A stretch of DNA of 64,000 nucleotides from Lysobacteraceae bacterium 2PB (GTDB lineage Bacteria > Pseudomonadota > Gammaproteobacteria > Xanthomonadales > Xanthomonadaceae), in contig SCMT01000019.1 in the NCBI GenBank assembly GCA_005502915.1, forward strand, positions 1 to 64,000, in the 5' to 3' direction. Within the stretch, counting starts at the first letter, position 1. Each line of letters starts with the position of its first letter. Of the stretch, positions 61,723-64,000 are shown piece after piece. Both the position numbers and the translations under genes were made by a program. The notes below the pieces were generated by a model. That model did no database searches, had not been told where the DNA came from, and saw only the letters and a program-made list of their open reading frames with translations.

Positions 61723-63050
61723 ATTGCACGAACAATCGCACGAACAATCACGCCATGAAGCATTCCCGCCACCGTGTCCGTCTCGCCGCGCTCGCCGCCG
61801 CGCTGGCCCTGCTCACGGGCAACGCCTTCGCCCAGAACGTGCTGATCCGCAACGCCACCGTGCACACCGCCGGTGCGCAGGGCACGCTGAAGAACACCGA
61901 CGTGCTGGTCCGGGACGGCAGCATCGCCGCAATCGGCACCGGCCTGCCGGCCGGCAGCGCCACCGTGGTCGATGCCGGCGGCAAGCCGCTGACGCCGGCG
62001 ATGTTCGGCGGCGTCAGCGCGATCGGCCTGGACGAAGTCTCGTCCGAAGACCCGACCAACGACCAGTCGCTGGCGCTGGGCCAGGGCAAGCAGATGGTGG
62101 TCCGCCCCGAGTTCGACGTCACCCTGGCCTACAACCCGGCCTCGGTGCTGGTACCGATCGCCCGCGTCGAAGGCATCGGCTTCACCCTGCTCGGCGCGGA
62201 CACCGCCAATGGCGGCTCGATCATCGCCGGCCAGGGCGCGGTGGTCCGCCTGGACGGCAGCGCCGACCCGGCCGGGCCGAAGCTGCTGTTCATCCAGCTG
62301 GGCAGCGACGGCGCCGGCCTCAGCGGCGGCACCCGCGCCAGCCAGTGGATGCTGCTCGACCAGTTCATCGACGAAGTGCGCGGACGCATCCCGACCAACG
62401 CGCCGATGGCCATGCTGACGCCGGCCGGTCGCGCCACGCTGGCGCGCTTCATCGACGGCGGTGGCCGGGTGATGGTGGGCGTGCATCGCGCCGCCGACAT
62501 CCGCCAGCTGCTGCGCTGGTCGCAGCGCCACAACGTGCGCATCGCGATCCAGGGCGGCGACGAAGCCTGGAAGCTCGCACCGCAGCTCGCGGCCGCGAAG
62601 GTGCCGGTGTTCCTCGATCCGCTGTCGAACCTGCCGCGCAGCTTCGACCAGCTCGGCGCCACGCTGGAGAACGCCGCGCGCCTGCGCAACGCGGGCGTGC
62701 AGGTCGCGTTCTCGCAGTCGGACAAGGCCTCGCACAACGCGCGCAAGATCCGCCAGCTGGCCGGGAACGCCGTGGCCAACGGCCTGAGCTGGGAAGACGG
62801 CCTGGCCGGGCTGACCCGCGTCCCGGCGGAAACGCTGGGCGTGGGCGACCGGATCGGCACGATCGCGGTCGGCAAGCGCGCCGACCTGGTGCTGTGGACC
62901 GGCGATCCGCTGGACGTGAGCAGCACCGCGCGACAGGTGTGGTTCGACGGCCGCGCGATCCCGATGCGCAGCCGCCAGACCGAACTGCGCGACCGCTACC
63001 TGCGTGCCGCCGGCACGCTGCCGAGGGCTTATCCGGCCGGCACGGAGTAG
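61719..63050 (+). CDS. Amidohydrolase-like protein lacking the metal ligands
   Basis: A 443-residue exported relative of the preceding enzyme. The GTG at 61719 is favoured because AAGGAGGTG lies 4 bases upstream and it overlaps the first gene's stop. ATG 61755 gives the same protein without 12 residues but has no ribosome site. The HxH motif is replaced (LTPAMFGGVSAIGLDEV), the later histidines are gone (VMVGVHRAADI, IAIQGGDEAW, VAFSQSDKAS), yet the ending IGTIAVGKRADLVLWTGDPL is kept. It may be a non-catalytic partner of the first protein. Confidence 0.85.
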   Translation: MNCTNNRTNNHAMKHSRHRVRLAALAAALALLTGNAFAQNVLIRNATVHTAGAQGTLKNTDVLVRDGSIAAIGTGLPAGSATVVDAGGKPLTPAMFGGVSAIGLDEVSSEDPTNDQSLALGQGKQMVVRPEFDVTLAYNPASVLVPIARVEGIGFTLLGADTANGGSIIAGQGAVVRLDGSADPAGPKLLFIQLGSDGAGLSGGTRASQWMLLDQFIDEVRGRIPTNAPMAMLTPAGRATLARFIDGGGRVMVGVHRAADIRQLLRWSQRHNVRIAIQGGDEAWKLAPQLAAAKVPVFLDPLSNLPRSFDQLGATLENAARLRNAGVQVAFSQSDKASHNARKIRQLAGNAVANGLSWEDGLAGLTRVPAETLGVGDRIGTIAVGKRADLVLWTGDPLDVSSTARQVWFDGRAIPMRSRQTELRDRYLRAAGTLPRAYPAGTE

Positions 63051-63087
63051 GCGAGCGGGCGCCGCTGGACAGCGGTAAGCTGGTGCG

Positions 63088-63843
63088 ATGACACGCATCC
63101 GCTTGCCGTTCGCGGCGCTTTCCTTCGCGATCCTCTGCGGCGGCCTCGCCACGAGCGCCGCCGCATCCATCGGCTACGGGCTGCAGCCGCCGGGCAGTTT
63201 CCATGCGGGTGAAGTCGTCGCCCGGTCCGGCGAGCGCTGGCTCGCCCTGCGCGAACGGGGCCGCCATGCGGAGCTGGTCTCCGTCCGGGTCGCCGTCAAG
63301 CGTGTCCACGATCCCCTTGTCGATGCCGATGACCAGGCCACCGGCGAAGCGGTCTCGGCGATCCGCATGGACGACGCGACCATGCTGTTGCGCGGCGCTG
63401 GCCTGCGCGCTGGCACTGTGAACCGCGCCAGCATCGTCGAACCTCCCTCGGAACACGGCCTACCCGCGCACCGCTTGTCACTCGCAACACGCGAGTACCG
63501 CATCGCGACGCGCTGCGTCATCGAGGATCGCAATGCCACCGCAGCGCCCGATGGACCGGCGGCCTACACCTGCAGCATCGACCTGATCGAAGGCGAACGC
63601 CGGCAGACCCTGATGTCGCTCGGCGCCTCGCGGGAGAGTCCCGGCGCACGCCTGTTCTTCGTCAGCGAGGCCGCGCCGCGTCTGATCTTCGCCGGCGACC
63701 TCGACCGCGACGGCCGCCTCGACTTGATCCTCGACACCACCGACCACTACAACCTCAACCGGCCGACGCTCTTCCTGTCCAGCGCCGCCGGCAAGGGCGA
63801 ACTGCTGCACGCCGTCGCCACGCATGCAGCCACCGGGTGCTGA
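63088..63843 (+). CDS. Secreted protein with calcium-loop-like motif, unknown function
   Basis: A 251-residue protein with signal peptide (AALSFAILCGGLATSAAA). Most of it has no recognised motif. Near the C-terminus IFAGDLDRDGRLDLILDTTD carries a DxDxDGxxD calcium-binding loop like that of FG-GAP or dockerin-type repeats. It is on the same strand as the amidohydrolases, 37 bases after. Codon use matches the genome. Confidence 0.7.
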   Translation: MTRIRLPFAALSFAILCGGLATSAAASIGYGLQPPGSFHAGEVVARSGERWLALRERGRHAELVSVRVAVKRVHDPLVDADDQATGEAVSAIRMDDATMLLRGAGLRAGTVNRASIVEPPSEHGLPAHRLSLATREYRIATRCVIEDRNATAAPDGPAAYTCSIDLIEGERRQTLMSLGASRESPGARLFFVSEAAPRLIFAGDLDRDGRLDLILDTTDHYNLNRPTLFLSSAAGKGELLHAVATHAATGC

Positions 63844-63899
63844 TTCAGCCAGCGCCTCCCGCTTCCTCTTCCAGCTTCCTCTTCCCGCCTCGCCATCCC

Positions 63900-64000
63900 A
63901 TGCACGCAGACAAGCCCACAGACACGCCGACAGAACAGACCAACCGCTGGTACTTCGATTTCATCTCGCCCTTCGCCTACCTGCAGTGGCCGAAGGTGCG
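63900..64000 (+). CDS. 2-hydroxychromene-2-carboxylate isomerase-like (DsbA-fold), partial
   Basis: Only the first 33 codons are inside the window. The start MHADKPTDTPTEQTNRWYFDF leads into FISPFAYLQWPKV. The WYFDFISPFAYL motif is the opening strand of the DsbA-like HCCA isomerase family (glutathione-dependent kappa-class type). The gene runs off the right edge. Assignment rests on this motif alone. Confidence 0.7.
   Translation, partial: MHADKPTDTPTEQTNRWYFDFISPFAYLQWPKV

Overview
The window is about two thirds G+C or more and densely coded. It looks like a chromosomal segment of a gammaproteobacterium of the Xanthomonadaceae/Lysobacteraceae type (Lysobacter- or Luteimonas-like). The basis is the codon bias, the abundant short palindromic intergenic repeats, the algR-hemC linkage, and the set of TonB receptor, prolyl oligopeptidase, ECF/DGPF and two-component genes. 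No phage, transposase, rRNA, CRISPR array or canonical tRNA gene is visible. The taxon is an inference.

Region by region. 1-2.5 kb: hemB, aroE and a small membrane protein. 2.5-9.5 kb: an RNA-repair locus. rtcR (sigma54 activator with a CARF sensor) diverges from rsr (Ro60 orthologue), which is followed on the minus strand by an array of Y-RNA-like units, then rtcB (RNA ligase) and rtcA (RNA cyclase). A near-perfect sigma54 promoter precedes rsr. I read six tandem units. Four carry a tRNA-mimicking module in circularly permuted order (T arm, closed acceptor-like stem, D arm), one is only the Ro-binding stem, and one has decayed. Palindromic repeats sit between some of them. This array is the most unusual feature of the window.

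9.5-17.4 kb: RegB/RegA redox two-component pair, PCu(A)C copper chaperone with a tiny membrane protein, TonB-dependent receptor, QseBC-type two-component pair and a TPR protein. 17.4-21.1 kb: a tightly overlapping four-gene operon (thermostable-hemolysin family, AMP-dependent ligase, haem-oxygenase-like diiron enzyme, SDR) that looks like a small metabolite pathway. 21.4-24.6 kb: an ECF42-type sigma factor with DUF1428, PhnB-like and two DGPF/YCII proteins. 24.7-31 kb: an SDR, an ABC exporter (HlyD, FtsX, ATPase) and a universal stress protein, with two perfect FNR-type boxes. 31-37 kb: MgtC/DUF4010 protein, MFS transporter, two L,D-transpeptidases and an esterase.

37-40.7 kb: algR and hemC, separated by an A+T-rich foreign gene encoding a probable PD-(D/E)XK-type nuclease. 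40.7-48.5 kb: a cytoplasmic molybdopterin oxidoreductase operon resembling the SoeABC sulfite dehydrogenase, with an SLC13 transporter; the large subunit carries an in-frame repeat insertion. 48.5-52 kb: WYL regulator, an FAD protein with a small partner, and a small membrane protein. 52-60 kb: prolyl oligopeptidase, DJ-1/PfpI-TPR protein, another two-component pair, DUF proteins including a fusion, and AMP nucleosidase. 60-64 kb: paired amidohydrolases, of which the second seems to have lost its metal site, a secreted protein and the start of a DsbA-fold isomerase.
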